A DNA stretch of 64,000 nt, from assembly GCF_019391655.1 (NCBI RefSeq), contig NZ_JAHXPQ010000008.1, positions 180,804 to 244,803 of the forward strand, given 5' to 3'. Position 1 is the first letter of the stretch, and each line of letters opens with the position of its first letter. The DNA is from Mucilaginibacter rivuli (GTDB taxonomy: Bacteria; Bacteroidota; Bacteroidia; Sphingobacteriales; Sphingobacteriaceae). Both the position numbers and the translations under genes were made by a program. Of the stretch, positions 43,802 through 52,559 are shown piece after piece. A model generated the notes under the pieces. The model was not told where the DNA came from and ran no database searches. It saw nothing but the letters and a program-made list of their open reading frames with translations.

Positions 43802-45001
43802 TCACTCAGCATACACACTTGCCACTCGCTCGCGCAGGTTATAGCCCGATGCCATTACCTCGCCATAAGCACCGGCGGTGCGCACTACAATAAGGTCTCC
43901 CCTTTTTGATTCGGGCAGCTCAACATCTTTACGGAAACAATCTGTGCTTTCGCAAATGGGGCCTACAACGTCGTACTTGATCGCTAAGTCTTGAGTCTTG
44001 AGTCCTGAGTCAATGTCCGACTTCTGACTTACGACTTCTGACTTCCGACTCAAATTCTCTATCTGATGATATGCCTGGTATAACATCGGGCGGATCAATT
44101 CGGTCATTCCGGCATCCAGTATCAGAAAATTTTTGTTGATACCGTTTTTTACATACAGCACGCGCGATACTAACGAGGCCGATTGCGCTACCAAGGCACG
44201 GCCCAGTTCAAAGTGAACTTCCTGATGTGGCTTAATATCTAAAAAATCATTAAAAACTTTAAAATAGGCTGCAAAATCACATATGGCGTTTGTATCAGGG
44301 TTATAATAGTCAACCCCTAACCCACCACCAAGGTTTAGCACCTTTATTGGCAAGCCATGATCCTGGAACCATTGCTGCAGTTCGTTTACACGCACACACA
44401 GGTTTTTGTAAACGCCCAAATCGGTAATTTGTGAACCGATATGGAAGTGTACACCTAAAAATTCAAGATTGGTGCATTCTTTTAAAGCCTCAACTACCGC
44501 AGGTAACTCCCAGGTGTTTACACCAAATTTATTTTCTTCTAAACCAGTGGTGATAAAATGGTGGGTATGGGCATCAACATTAGGGTTAATGCGGATGGCA
44601 ACACCGGCAACTTTATTTTTGGCTTTAGCCAGATCGTTAATGATACCCAGCTCCTGCACCGACTCCACATTGAAGCAGAATATACCACGATCAAGCGCTT
44701 CGTTTATTTCTTTGTCAGATTTACCAACACCGGCAAACACAACTTTTCCCTTATCAAAACCATGATCAATGGCAGCCTTAACTTCGCCACCGCTTACACA
44801 ATCGGCACCAAAACCATACGACTGCACCATATCGATCACCTTCGGGTTAAAATTGGCTTTCATGGCATAATGCACATGAAAATTATACTGCGCCGATGCC
44901 GCACGGCAAGCCTCAAGGGTTTTGCCAAGCAGATCAAGATCATAATAATAAAAAGGTGTTTCTAATTGCTGAAAACGTGTAAGGGTATTGATATTGAACA
45001 T
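43802..45001 (-). CDS. lysA: Diaminopimelate decarboxylase LysA, with repeat-encoded insertion
   Basis: This 399-residue PLP enzyme of fold type III makes L-lysine from meso-DAP. HYAMKANFNPKV contains the PLP-binding Lys48. HFHIGSQI, LNLGGGLGV and FELGRALVAQSA are the standard phosphate and substrate blocks. VGPICESTDCF holds the Cys of the other subunit's active site (C350). Residues about 318-340 (SRKSEVVSQK...) are encoded by a heptamer inverted tract and look like an insertion between the helix ending HQIENL and the IKYDVVGPIC strand. The frame is intact. The gene follows lysC on the same strand, so DAP/lysine synthesis genes are grouped. Confidence 0.95.
   Translation of the reverse strand: MFNINTLTRFQQLETPFYYYDLDLLGKTLEACRAASAQYNFHVHYAMKANFNPKVIDMVQSYGFGADCVSGGEVKAAIDHGFDKGKVVFAGVGKSDKEINEALDRGIFCFNVESVQELGIINDLAKAKNKVAGVAIRINPNVDAHTHHFITTGLEENKFGVNTWELPAVVEALKECTNLEFLGVHFHIGSQITDLGVYKNLCVRVNELQQWFQDHGLPIKVLNLGGGLGVDYYNPDTNAICDFAAYFKVFNDFLDIKPHQEVHFELGRALVAQSASLVSRVLYVKNGINKNFLILDAGMTELIRPMLYQAYHQIENLSRKSEVVSQKSDIDSGLKTQDLAIKYDVVGPICESTDCFRKDVELPESKRGDLIVVRTAGAYGEVMASGYNLRERVASVYAE
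43986..44053. repeat. Heptamer inverted tract inside lysA
   Basis: On the plus strand, GTCTTGA, GTCTTGA, GTCCTGA is followed by TCCGACT, TCTGACT, TACGACT, TCTGACT, TCCGACT, all with 7-nt phasing. The two halves are loose inverses of each other. Confidence 0.78.
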
Positions 45002-45008
45002 CGAATTT

Positions 45009-45103
45009 GAGTTATTGGGTTGTTAGGTTGTTAGTTATTAGGTTACCGGATAAAAATAATATTGAAGTGATTAACAACTCAATAACCCAATAACCAACAA
45101 CTA
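45009..45103. repeat. Inverted 7/8-mer tracts between lysC and lysA
   Basis: Left tract 45009-45045 iterates GTTATTGG, GTTGTTAG, GTTGTTAG. Right tract 45071-45103 is its inverse (CAATAACCCAATAACCAACAAC). About 20 positions can pair in a hairpin. It may weaken read-through between the genes, but there is no T-run. Confidence 0.65.
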
Positions 45104-45105
45104 TA

Positions 45106-46416
45106 TTAAAATAAACGGCTGTGCAAACTGCGCAATGCCTCTACCTTATCGCCTGTTTTTACCAGGATGGAGATGTTATACGCGCTGCCACCGTATGATA
45201 TCATGCGCAAAGGTAAATGTTTTACCGATTCAATCACCCGGGCGGCGTAGCCATGCGTTTCGGTACCAAAATCGCCTACTATACAAACTATCGACTGGTT
45301 AACATCAACCTCAACCGAGCCAAAGTCGTTCAGTTCTCTGGTTATCTCGCCCAGGTAAGTGGTATCATCAATAGTTACCGAAACGGCCACTTCTGATGTG
45401 GTGATCATATCGATAGGTGTTTTATAGCGTTCAAACACCTCGAATACGCGGCGTAAAAAACCATAGGCCAGCAACATCCGGCTCGATTGTATTTTGATAG
45501 CGGTAATGTTATCCTTAGCGGCGATGGATTTTATTGCACCTTTATCTGTAGTACTACTGATAAGTGTACCTGCGGCCGAAGGCTCCATGGTATTTAACAG
45601 CCTTACCGGTATTTTATACCGCTGTGCCGGGAAAACACTTTGCGGGTGCAATATCTTTGCGCCAAAGTAGGCCAACTCGGCAGCTTCATCAAACGATAGC
45701 TGCGCGATTGGCTTAGTGCCTTTAACAATCCGCGGATCATTATTATGCATACCGTCAATATCCGTCCAGATCTGTACTTCTTCAGCACGTATGCCTGCTC
45801 CTATCAGCGACGCCGTATAATCGCTGCCGCCACGGCGTAGGTTATCAATTTCGCCAAAGGAGTTGCGGCAGATGTAGCCTTGTGTAATGAACAGTTTATT
45901 ATCAGGGTACTGCTGCAGCAGCGGTGTGATATGCTCGGTGAGGTAATCAACCATGGGCTCATGATCGCCATCAACTTTCATAAAATCAAGGGCGGGCAAC
46001 AGTACCGATGGTACACCAATTTGCTTCAAATAAATATGGTACAGCGTGGTTGACAGTAACTCGCCCTGGGCCAAAATGATCTTTTCCTCTACGGGTGTAA
46101 ACAAATCATTAGCTAAAGCTGCCAGCAGGTCAAAATGGTAAGTTATTACCTCTTTACCCATTTGCAAATACTCGTCCTTATCAAACAACTCCTGTATAAA
46201 AGTTTCGTATTTAGTTTTCAGCGCGGCTATTAAGGTGCTTGCCTTAGCCTTATTATCGGTTAAATATGCGTTCGCTATTTCAACCAGGCTATTGGTTGTG
46301 CCCGAAACTGCCGATAGTACAACGATCTGCCTTTGTGCCGGGTTAACAATATCCAGTAATTTCTTCATCCTTTCGGGACTGCCTACCGATGTACCGCCAA
46401 ATTTTAAAACTTTCAT
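45106..46416 (-). CDS. lysC: Aspartate kinase (monofunctional, lysine-type)
   Basis: This 436-residue cytosolic enzyme phosphorylates aspartate, the first step to DAP, lysine, threonine and methionine. MKVLKFGGTSVGSPERM is the ATP-binding start, and DNLRRGGSDYTASLIGAGI and WTDIDGMHNNDPRIV bind aspartate. Two ACT domains occupy the C-terminal 140 residues and are the expected feedback-inhibition site. There is no homoserine dehydrogenase fusion. The following gene is lysA, 104 bp away across an inverted repeat. Confidence 0.95.
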   Translation of the reverse strand: MKVLKFGGTSVGSPERMKKLLDIVNPAQRQIVVLSAVSGTTNSLVEIANAYLTDNKAKASTLIAALKTKYETFIQELFDKDEYLQMGKEVITYHFDLLAALANDLFTPVEEKIILAQGELLSTTLYHIYLKQIGVPSVLLPALDFMKVDGDHEPMVDYLTEHITPLLQQYPDNKLFITQGYICRNSFGEIDNLRRGGSDYTASLIGAGIRAEEVQIWTDIDGMHNNDPRIVKGTKPIAQLSFDEAAELAYFGAKILHPQSVFPAQRYKIPVRLLNTMEPSAAGTLISSTTDKGAIKSIAAKDNITAIKIQSSRMLLAYGFLRRVFEVFERYKTPIDMITTSEVAVSVTIDDTTYLGEITRELNDFGSVEVDVNQSIVCIVGDFGTETHGYAARVIESVKHLPLRMISYGGSAYNISILVKTGDKVEALRSLHSRLF

Positions 46417-46448
46417 ATGTATATCTTTTATTCAGAAAAATAGACGAT

Positions 46449-46456
46449 CAAATCTA
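46449..46456 (-). promoter_or_regulatory. Candidate -7 element of the lysC promoter
   Basis: Minus-strand TAGATTTG matches TAnnTTTG, 32 nt before the ATG. Seventeen nt further is TTTTAG, a poor -33. Confidence 0.42.
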
Positions 46457-46568
46457 CCTTCTTTATTGAGCGGCTAAAATTAGGGTTTAAGCTTTATATA
46501 CGAAAGTCTTTTTTGAGGACCTGTACCAACGTTTACATGATAAGCACTAAGAGGTACTATAAACCACT

Positions 46569-46685
46569 ATGAAATGTTTATTAAAACTACTTTACCAAAT
46601 CCGGTTGCATAAATGGGACGAAACCATCGATAGCCGCCAATGCAGACGCTGCCGCATTAACAAAAACTGGTTTCCCCTATCCTGA
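46569..46685 (+). CDS. Small Cys-rich basic protein (38 aa)
   Basis: An ATG at 46569 opens 38 codons in the gap between lysC and the LLM gene. The peptide is MKCLLKLLYQIRLHKW, then a charged link, then SRQCRRCRINKNWFPLS. The Cys-x2-Cys pair, an N-terminal amphipathic helix and a HxW element resemble small treble-clef or zinc-ribbon type proteins. Many Bacteroidota small proteins share an N-terminal 'CLLxxHxW' look, from memory. No terminator or promoter was found, so this is a moderate call. Confidence 0.45.
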   Translation: MKCLLKLLYQIRLHKWDETIDSRQCRRCRINKNWFPLS

Positions 46686-46708
46686 CGACTATAGTTACCC
46701 AAAATAGG

Positions 46709-47737
46709 TTACGATTGAAAAGGCTGCTCAACCTGTTTCAAAGCAAAAACATCCGCCAATAATTCAAACGAACGAACTTTGTCTTCAGGAGCAAAGGTAA
46801 TAGCCGCGGCCATAATTTCATCGGCATCGCAATCTTCTGCAAGCTCAATAATTTGCTGTTTCACTTGTTCGGGAGTGCCTGCAATAAGGCGCTTGCTGTT
46901 GGCATCCATGCGCATGCGGTCTTGTATGGTGTATGGGTAGTCTTTTATCTCATCATAAGGTGGCATGCCTGTGCGCACCTCGCCTTTTTCCATTTGTAAA
47001 AATACGTGCAGTAAAGATTGCTTCAGCTCATTAGCTTTTTCCTCGGTATCCGCGCAAAGCACCCAAATAGCGATGATCACTTCCGGCTTCGGGAATATAT
47101 CAGATGGTACAAAATTTTGCCTGTACGTAGCAATGGCCTGTTTTACACCTGCGGCTGATATAAATTGCGCGAAGGCCAACCCTAAACCCATATCCGCGGC
47201 GGTAACAGCACTGCTTCCGCTCGAAGTAAGCATCCAGATGGGTGGTTCATCATACACAACAGGAATAGCCTTAACTACTCCAAATTGCGTTTGCACCTGG
47301 TCGTTAAAATACAACTGCAGTTCGTTTACCTGTTGTATGTAATCTTCTTCCTTAAAACGGTTGCCCGGGTTAAGTAATGATGCTGTTATCCTGTCGCCAC
47401 CCGGCGCGCGGCCAATACCCAGGTCAATACGCCCCGGTGCCATGGTTTCCAGCAGCCTGAAGTTTTCGGCCACTTTAAGCGAGCTATGGTTAGGCAGCAT
47501 AATACCGCCCGAGCCAAGGCGTATCTGTTTGGTAACCGCAGCCAAATGGGCTATCAACACTTCGGGTGCCGAACCAGCTATGCTGGCCAGGTTATGGTGC
47601 TCTGATACCCAAAAACGATGATATCCGCACTCTTCGGCTTTTTGAACCAGTTGTACTGTTTGTTGTATGGCATCGATAGCTCGCCCGCCTTTGCTTATGG
47701 TGGATTGATCGAGTATGCTGAGTTTAATATTTTTCAT
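46709..47737 (-). CDS. LLM-class flavin-dependent oxidoreductase
   Basis: This 342-residue cytosolic luciferase-like TIM-barrel protein includes SILDQSTISKGG at the start. YHRFWVSEHHNLASIAGSAPEV and GGIMLPNHSSLKVAENFRLL are family blocks, and RIDLGIGRAPGGD is the FMN phosphate region. GTPEQVKQQIIELAEDCDADE closes the fold. It matches the YhbW/MsnO8 subgroup, whose substrate is unknown. It probably uses reduced FMN with O2. No flavin reductase is adjacent. Convergent to no gene; the 5' region runs to the DUF-type secreted protein gene. Confidence 0.9.
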   Translation of the reverse strand: MKNIKLSILDQSTISKGGRAIDAIQQTVQLVQKAEECGYHRFWVSEHHNLASIAGSAPEVLIAHLAAVTKQIRLGSGGIMLPNHSSLKVAENFRLLETMAPGRIDLGIGRAPGGDRITASLLNPGNRFKEEDYIQQVNELQLYFNDQVQTQFGVVKAIPVVYDEPPIWMLTSSGSSAVTAADMGLGLAFAQFISAAGVKQAIATYRQNFVPSDIFPKPEVIIAIWVLCADTEEKANELKQSLLHVFLQMEKGEVRTGMPPYDEIKDYPYTIQDRMRMDANSKRLIAGTPEQVKQQIIELAEDCDADEIMAAAITFAPEDKVRSFELLADVFALKQVEQPFQS

Positions 47738-47858
47738 GTATGAACTGCTGAAAGTTTTGCAGCCAATACAAATAGACAGATATCAATTGATTTTTACGTA
47801 ATGCAAAAATCATAAAACAGCCCGGGGCTGTTTTATGACATTATACATATCAAAAGGC

Positions 47859-48629
47859 TTATCGCTCCCCAAAGCTAAACTCACGGGTTTGGAATGTTTC
47901 CAGCTTGTAGCCACCTTTCTCATATTCGTCTTCGGTAAAACGGCAGTAATCAATACGGCCATTAAACTCATTACTGTAATAAAACTTATCGGGGCCTAAA
48001 AGCTTATACCTTAGTTTGGTTTGGTAATTACCAATGCTAACATCATCTGCAATAAATGCCAGTGCTTTACCCGGCAAAATATGTTTGGTAATGTAACTAT
48101 TGCCACATTTACTGTAGCGCCAATATTGCACTGGCTTCCATTTATTATCCAGATCAACAGCTTCCAGGATACATATAAAGCTAAAGTCCTGCACACCTAT
48201 CTTTATTTCTTTACCGGTATTATTTACTACATAAACCAATTGCTTTGCAGCCAGGCTCAATTTATGCAATGAATCGGCCCTAACCCCATTGGACAGTCTT
48301 TGTTGTTCCATAAACTTACGTTTTTCAGCAGTGCTGAACTGTCTCCATTTCGGGTATATCAAATCGAAAACAGATGTATCTAACACTCTGGCCTGTTCAC
48401 GATGATATTTTTCCATGGGCGATACAAAATCGACCTGCTTGGATTTTACCAGTATGGCCAGATCATGAGGTAGTTTGGATACCTCCGGAAAAGGTGCATC
48501 GGTAAACTCATTGTAGGCAAGGGTCATGTGTTTATTTGAGCAAGCATCTGTAAGCGTTGCTTTTTGAGCGTAGGCAGGCATAACAATAAGCAGGCTTGCA
48601 AGCAGAAATAAGGTTTTTATGGGTTTCAT
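47859..48629 (-). CDS. Secreted protein of unknown function (256 aa)
   Basis: Start at the ATG at 48629, which gives a signal peptide (TLFLLASLLIVMPAYAQ); the longer frame to 48734 has a second hydrophobic segment upstream and overlaps the terminator of the small peptide gene. The mature protein has a helical first half with the Cys-Ser-Asn near residue 27. Beta-rich segments follow, such as LVYVVNNTGKEIKIGVQDFSFICILEAVD and WKPVQYWRYSKCGNSY. The four or so cysteines could form two disulfides in the periplasm. I do not recognise the family. Confidence 0.7.
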   Translation of the reverse strand: MKPIKTLFLLASLLIVMPAYAQKATLTDACSNKHMTLAYNEFTDAPFPEVSKLPHDLAILVKSKQVDFVSPMEKYHREQARVLDTSVFDLIYPKWRQFSTAEKRKFMEQQRLSNGVRADSLHKLSLAAKQLVYVVNNTGKEIKIGVQDFSFICILEAVDLDNKWKPVQYWRYSKCGNSYITKHILPGKALAFIADDVSIGNYQTKLRYKLLGPDKFYYSNEFNGRIDYCRFTEDEYEKGGYKLETFQTREFSFGER

Positions 48630-48687
48630 ATTAATTTTTATTTGCAGATGCAAACAGTAGCCCCTTTCCACAAATAATATTATTATA

Positions 48688-48726
48688 AACAAAAAAAGAG
48701 TGGCCACCCTATGGTGATCACTCTTT
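48688..48726 (-). terminator. Terminator of the 29-residue peptide gene
   Basis: Minus-strand stem AAAGAGTG / CACTCTTT (48726-48719 with 48702-48695) encloses an inner CACC/GGTG stem and is followed by a run of seven T. It starts 22 bp past the peptide's stop. Confidence 0.82.
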
Positions 48727-48747
48727 CGTTTCAAGGTTTCTAATTGG

Positions 48748-48837
48748 TTAGATAAAATAATTTACAACTCCGGCTAAACCGATAATTAATACGGCAAACC
48801 CTTGTATTTTTTGTTCGAAGGTTAATTTAAATCGCAT
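48748..48837 (-). CDS. Very small membrane peptide (29 aa)
   Basis: Read directly from the gap: ATG at 48837, stop at 48748. The peptide is a basic N-terminus (MRFKLTFEQK) and one hydrophobic helix ending VVNYFI, about 17 residues long and enough to cross a membrane. A strong intrinsic terminator follows at 48726, and no other gene could need it, since the next gene downstream starts at 48629. That placement is the best argument that it is expressed. Function unknown; resembles stress-related or transporter-modulating small proteins in layout only. Confidence 0.55.
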   Translation of the reverse strand: MRFKLTFEQKIQGFAVLIIGLAGVVNYFI

Positions 48838-49118
48838 AGTTTATTATCATTAAGGTTAATTCAAATATCAATACTAAAAACTTTAATATCAATACAATGA
48901 AACACTTTTACTGTATTTTTAAGTAATAATAAGATTATATTGAATTGATTTAAATTTAACTCAAAATCAATAAAAAAATGATAAAAAATTATTGTGTAAA
49001 CACTACACCAACCTCAAAAAGCATATTGATTTTAACTATTTTCAATGCTTAAAAGGGATAATTTTACGGAGTTAAAACTTTTTTAAGTTTTTCTTTATTA
49101 TTCATCAATTAAACCGCT

Positions 49119-50486
49119 ATGAACATATTTTCTGTTAATCCGCTAAACGGAGAAAAGATAACAAAATACAAGCTGCATAATAACAAACAGTCGGCACAAA
49201 AAATTGCACAAACACACCAGGCCTGGCTCGATTGGAAAGAGAGCTCATTTACAGAACGCAGCCGCCTGCTTAAACAAATGCATGCCGTATTACTTAACCG
49301 CAAAAATGAACTTGCTACCTTAATGGCAATTGAAATGGGCAAGCCCATAAAGCAAGGTATTGCTGAAATTGAAAAGTGCGCCGATGTATGCCTCTATTAT
49401 GCAAGCCATGGCGCCGCCTTTTTAAAAGACCAGCAGGTAAAAACCGAAGCCACTAAAAGCTATGTTACTTTTCAACCCATTGGTATTGTGCTGGCTGTTA
49501 TGCCCTGGAACTTCCCATTCTGGCAGGTTTTCCGTTTTTTGGCCCCTGCCCTTGCTGCGGGTAATTGCGGTGTATTAAAACACGCATCAAACGTACCGGG
49601 TTGCGCTTTGGCTATTGAAGATATTGTAAAGGAGGCAGGTTTTCCCGATCATGTGTTTCAAACACTGATGATCAGCAGCGCGCAGGTAAATAAAGTAATT
49701 GAAAACCCATTGATAAAAGCGGTTACCTTAACGGGAAGTACCAACGCGGGCATACAGGTGGCTCAAAAAGCGGGATCCCTGTTAAAGAAAACAGTATTAG
49801 AACTTGGTGGCAGCGATGCCTATATTATTTTGGAAGATGCCGACCTGGAACATGCCGCCGAAACTTGCGTGAACAGCCGCCTGATAAACAGTGGGCAAAG
49901 CTGTATTGCAGCAAAACGGTTTATTGTTGTTAAAGCGGTAGAAAAAGAGTTTACCCGGTTATTCCTCGAAAAAATGAAAGCTAAAGTAACCGGCGATCCG
50001 CTATTAGCAGCAACAGATGTTGGCCCGCAGGCCCGGGTTGACTTACGTGATGAATTGCACAAACAGGTTAAAAAATCCATTAAACTTGGCGCTAAATGTA
50101 TTTTAGGCGGCGAAGTGGTCAAAGGGCCTGATGCCTTTTACCAGCCAACCATCTTAACCAAAGTAAAAAAGGGCATGCCTGCCTATGATGAAGAGCTTTT
50201 TGGCCCTGTTGCGGCTATTATAAGGGCACATGACGAGGTGGACGCTATCAGGATAGCTAACGACAGTCAATTTGGTTTAGGAGGTGCTGTCTTCACTACA
50301 AACAGCAAAAGAGGGGAACATATTGCCGCCACGCAAATAGAAGCGGGTTCCTGTTTTGTAAATGCTTCGGTAAAATCAGACCCGAGGCTGCCTTTCGGGG
50401 GCATCAAACAATCAGGCTACGGGCGTGAATTGGGCATGGTCGGTATCCATGAGTTTGTTAATATTAAAACGGTTTACATTGTATAA
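49119..50486 (+). CDS. NAD(P)-dependent aldehyde / succinate-semialdehyde dehydrogenase
   Basis: This 455-residue cytosolic enzyme oxidises aldehydes to acids. Blocks in order are VMPWNFPFWQVFRFLAPALA (cofactor loop), TGSTNAGIQVAQKAG, LELGGSDAYIILEDAD with the general-base Glu (about 225-240), and NSGQSCIAAKRFIV with the catalytic Cys. FGPVAAI and the FVNASVKSDPRLPFGGIKQSGYGRELG end complete the family. The segment FGGIKQSGYGRELG is typical of SSADH/GabD and betaine aldehyde enzymes; the substrate is not certain. It is the first of two genes before mnmA and is followed by a DUF2064 gene after 54 bp. Confidence 0.92.
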   Translation: MNIFSVNPLNGEKITKYKLHNNKQSAQKIAQTHQAWLDWKESSFTERSRLLKQMHAVLLNRKNELATLMAIEMGKPIKQGIAEIEKCADVCLYYASHGAAFLKDQQVKTEATKSYVTFQPIGIVLAVMPWNFPFWQVFRFLAPALAAGNCGVLKHASNVPGCALAIEDIVKEAGFPDHVFQTLMISSAQVNKVIENPLIKAVTLTGSTNAGIQVAQKAGSLLKKTVLELGGSDAYIILEDADLEHAAETCVNSRLINSGQSCIAAKRFIVVKAVEKEFTRLFLEKMKAKVTGDPLLAATDVGPQARVDLRDELHKQVKKSIKLGAKCILGGEVVKGPDAFYQPTILTKVKKGMPAYDEELFGPVAAIIRAHDEVDAIRIANDSQFGLGGAVFTTNSKRGEHIAATQIEAGSCFVNASVKSDPRLPFGGIKQSGYGRELGMVGIHEFVNIKTVYIV

Positions 50487-50540
50487 TTATTGGGCCATTA
50501 CAGTAATAAGCAGTATATTTAGCATGTTTCAACTAACGCC

Positions 50541-51143
50541 ATGAAAAAAACAGCGATCATTATTTTTATCAAAAACCCAGATCTTGGGCGCGTAAAAAAA
50601 AGACTGGCACAAACCATTGGCGATGAGATAGCGCTCGAAGTATATCATCAGATGCTGGCGCATGCACGGCAGATAACCAAGGCACTAAGCGTTGATAAAT
50701 TTTTATATTATGACAGGGAAGCTGTAACTAATGATGCATGGCCGGATGATGTGTACCAAAAAAAATTGCAAACCGGTGCTACCATGTCATTACGGGTTGA
50801 CGCTGCTTTTAAAGAATTGTTCAATTTAGGTTATGAGCATGTGGTGATCATCGGCAGTGATTGCCTTGATCTGGATGAGCGGATCATCCGTTTAGCGTTC
50901 CGGCAGCTCGATCATTTTGATACCGTTTTAGGCCCGACAAGAGATGGCGGCAGTTACCTTTTAGGTATGGCAGAATACCTGCCCGAAGTGTTTAAAGTTG
51001 CGGGATGGGGTACAGCAAACCTATCGGCCGAGCTGCTTAAAGCCATACAACATGGTAAGAGAACATGCTTTAAACTGTCTGAATTATCAAGCATTACTAC
51101 TGTTGAAGATTTGACAGAAGATTTAAAGTATTTAGTTAAGTAA
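50541..51143 (+). CDS. TIGR04282 / DUF2064 glycosyltransferase-like protein
   Basis: This 200-residue protein has the GT-A-like fold of the TIGR04282 family (linked to arsenosugar biosynthesis). IFIKNPDLGRVKKRLAQTIG is the nucleotide-sugar loop. VIIGSDCLDLDERI is the DxD-like metal site, and LGPTRDGGSYLLGM the family's characteristic block. Relatives are usually next to a glycosyltransferase family 2 or a methyltransferase in arsenosugar loci; none is here. It may form an operon with the preceding aldehyde dehydrogenase (54-bp gap). The reaction is unproven. Confidence 0.85.
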   Translation: MKKTAIIIFIKNPDLGRVKKRLAQTIGDEIALEVYHQMLAHARQITKALSVDKFLYYDREAVTNDAWPDDVYQKKLQTGATMSLRVDAAFKELFNLGYEHVVIIGSDCLDLDERIIRLAFRQLDHFDTVLGPTRDGGSYLLGMAEYLPEVFKVAGWGTANLSAELLKAIQHGKRTCFKLSELSSITTVEDLTEDLKYLVK

Positions 51144-51323
51144 CAAACACAAGTATTTGAATAACAATATAAATTAATCTATAGTTACAAAACAAAATCA
51201 CCAAAAAATCTTACATTCCCCTTTTAAAACCGCTAAGACCTGATAGTATATCTTACGGACGCCCCCCAATTCTCATTCAAATTCAATTTACCTTAACCTG
51301 ACTAATACACTGTTTTAAATAAC

Positions 51324-51331
51324 TACTTTTG
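51324..51331 (+). promoter_or_regulatory. Candidate -7 element of the mnmA promoter
   Basis: TACTTTTG matches TAnnTTTG and ends 12 nt before the mnmA ATG at 51344. A -33 TTTG is not evident in the expected place. Confidence 0.45.
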
Positions 51332-51343
51332 CACCATAATACA

Positions 51344-52432
51344 ATGAGCAAGCACGGTAGAATTTTAGTGGCCATGAGTGGCGGGGTTGATAGTTCGGTA
51401 GCAGCGGTAATGCTGCACGAGCAGGGCTATGAGGTTATTGGCCTCACCATGAAAACATGGGACTATGCCTCATCGGGTACCAACACCAAAGAGACAGGCT
51501 GCTGCAGTTTGGATAGCATCAACGATGCACGCGCATTAGCCGTGGGTTATGGTTTCCCCCATTACATCCTGGATATCCGTAGCGAGTTCGGCGATTTTGT
51601 TATCGACAATTTTGTTGACGAGTACCTTGCGGGCCGCACACCTAACCCATGCGTGTTATGCAATACCCACATTAAATGGGAAGCTTTACTTAAACGGGCA
51701 GATAAGCTTGATTGCGAGTTTATTGCAACAGGCCATTACGCCAACATCCGCCAGCATGATAACGGCAGGTATGTAATATCAAAAGGTAAGGACGAAAACA
51801 AAGACCAATCATACGTGCTATGGGGGGTATCGCAACAAAACCTGGCGCGCACGCATTTCCCTTTGGGCAGTTTCGCTAAAGCGGAAATAAGGCAGATGGC
51901 CAAAGATATGGGCCAACTTGAATTAGCCAACAAAAGCGAAAGCTACGAAATATGCTTTGTACCCGATAATGATTACCGCGCTTTCCTGCGCCATAAAGTT
52001 GGCGATTTGGAAGAAAAAGTAGCAGGTGGAAATTATGTTTTGACCGATGGTACCGTTGTAGGTAAACATCAGGGCTACCCTTTTTACACCATTGGGCAAC
52101 GTAAGGGCTTGGGCATTGCTTTGGGCGAACCCATGTTTGTTACCCAGATATTACCCGAAAGCAATACCGTGGTATTAGGTAAAGCAGAAGACTTAGAGCG
52201 CGGCGAGGCATGGGTGCGTAACCTTAATCTCATAAAATACGCGTCTATTACTGAGCCACTTGAGGCTACTACCAAAATAAGATATAAAGATGCCGGTATG
52301 CTGAGCAATATCGTTCAGATAGGCGATCATATGAAAGTTGATTTTCATCATAAAGTATCGGGAATAGCCCCGGGGCAATCGGCAGTTTTTTATGAGGGGA
52401 ACGATCTTTTAGGTGGCGGATTTTTGATTTGA
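51344..52432 (+). CDS. mnmA: tRNA-specific 2-thiouridylase MnmA
   Basis: Start at the ATG at 51344 (362 residues), because a -7 element overlaps the upstream TTG. It adds sulfur to U34 of Lys, Glu and Gln tRNAs using ATP and persulfide. VAMSGGVDSSVAAVML is the ATP pyrophosphatase P-loop. RTPNPCVLCNTHIKW holds the first catalytic Cys, and SYEICFVPDNDYRAFL the second. GLGIALGEPMFV and the C-terminal SGIAPGQSAVFY block end the fold. An extra CCSLDS segment near residue 50 follows the known Bacteroidota form. Confidence 0.96.
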   Translation: MSKHGRILVAMSGGVDSSVAAVMLHEQGYEVIGLTMKTWDYASSGTNTKETGCCSLDSINDARALAVGYGFPHYILDIRSEFGDFVIDNFVDEYLAGRTPNPCVLCNTHIKWEALLKRADKLDCEFIATGHYANIRQHDNGRYVISKGKDENKDQSYVLWGVSQQNLARTHFPLGSFAKAEIRQMAKDMGQLELANKSESYEICFVPDNDYRAFLRHKVGDLEEKVAGGNYVLTDGTVVGKHQGYPFYTIGQRKGLGIALGEPMFVTQILPESNTVVLGKAEDLERGEAWVRNLNLIKYASITEPLEATTKIRYKDAGMLSNIVQIGDHMKVDFHHKVSGIAPGQSAVFYEGNDLLGGGFLI

Positions 52433-52445
52433 TCCCGGCATTATA

Positions 52446-52555
52446 GTTATTGGGTTATTGTGTTATGAAGTTCCTATTTTCATGGCGGCTTTGCATTAAT
52501 TTATTCAACAAACAACCCAATAACCTAATAACTTTATAACTTAATAACCCAATTT
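52446..52555. repeat. Inverted 7/8-mer tracts between mnmA and topA
   Basis: Left tract 52446-52472 (GTTATTGGGTTATTGTGTTA) pairs with the right tract 52506-52555, which contains its inverse (TAACTTAATAACCCAA), about 21 of 23 positions. Units step by 7 to 8 nt as at 45009-45103. Confidence 0.68.
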
Positions 52556-52559
52556 AAAG

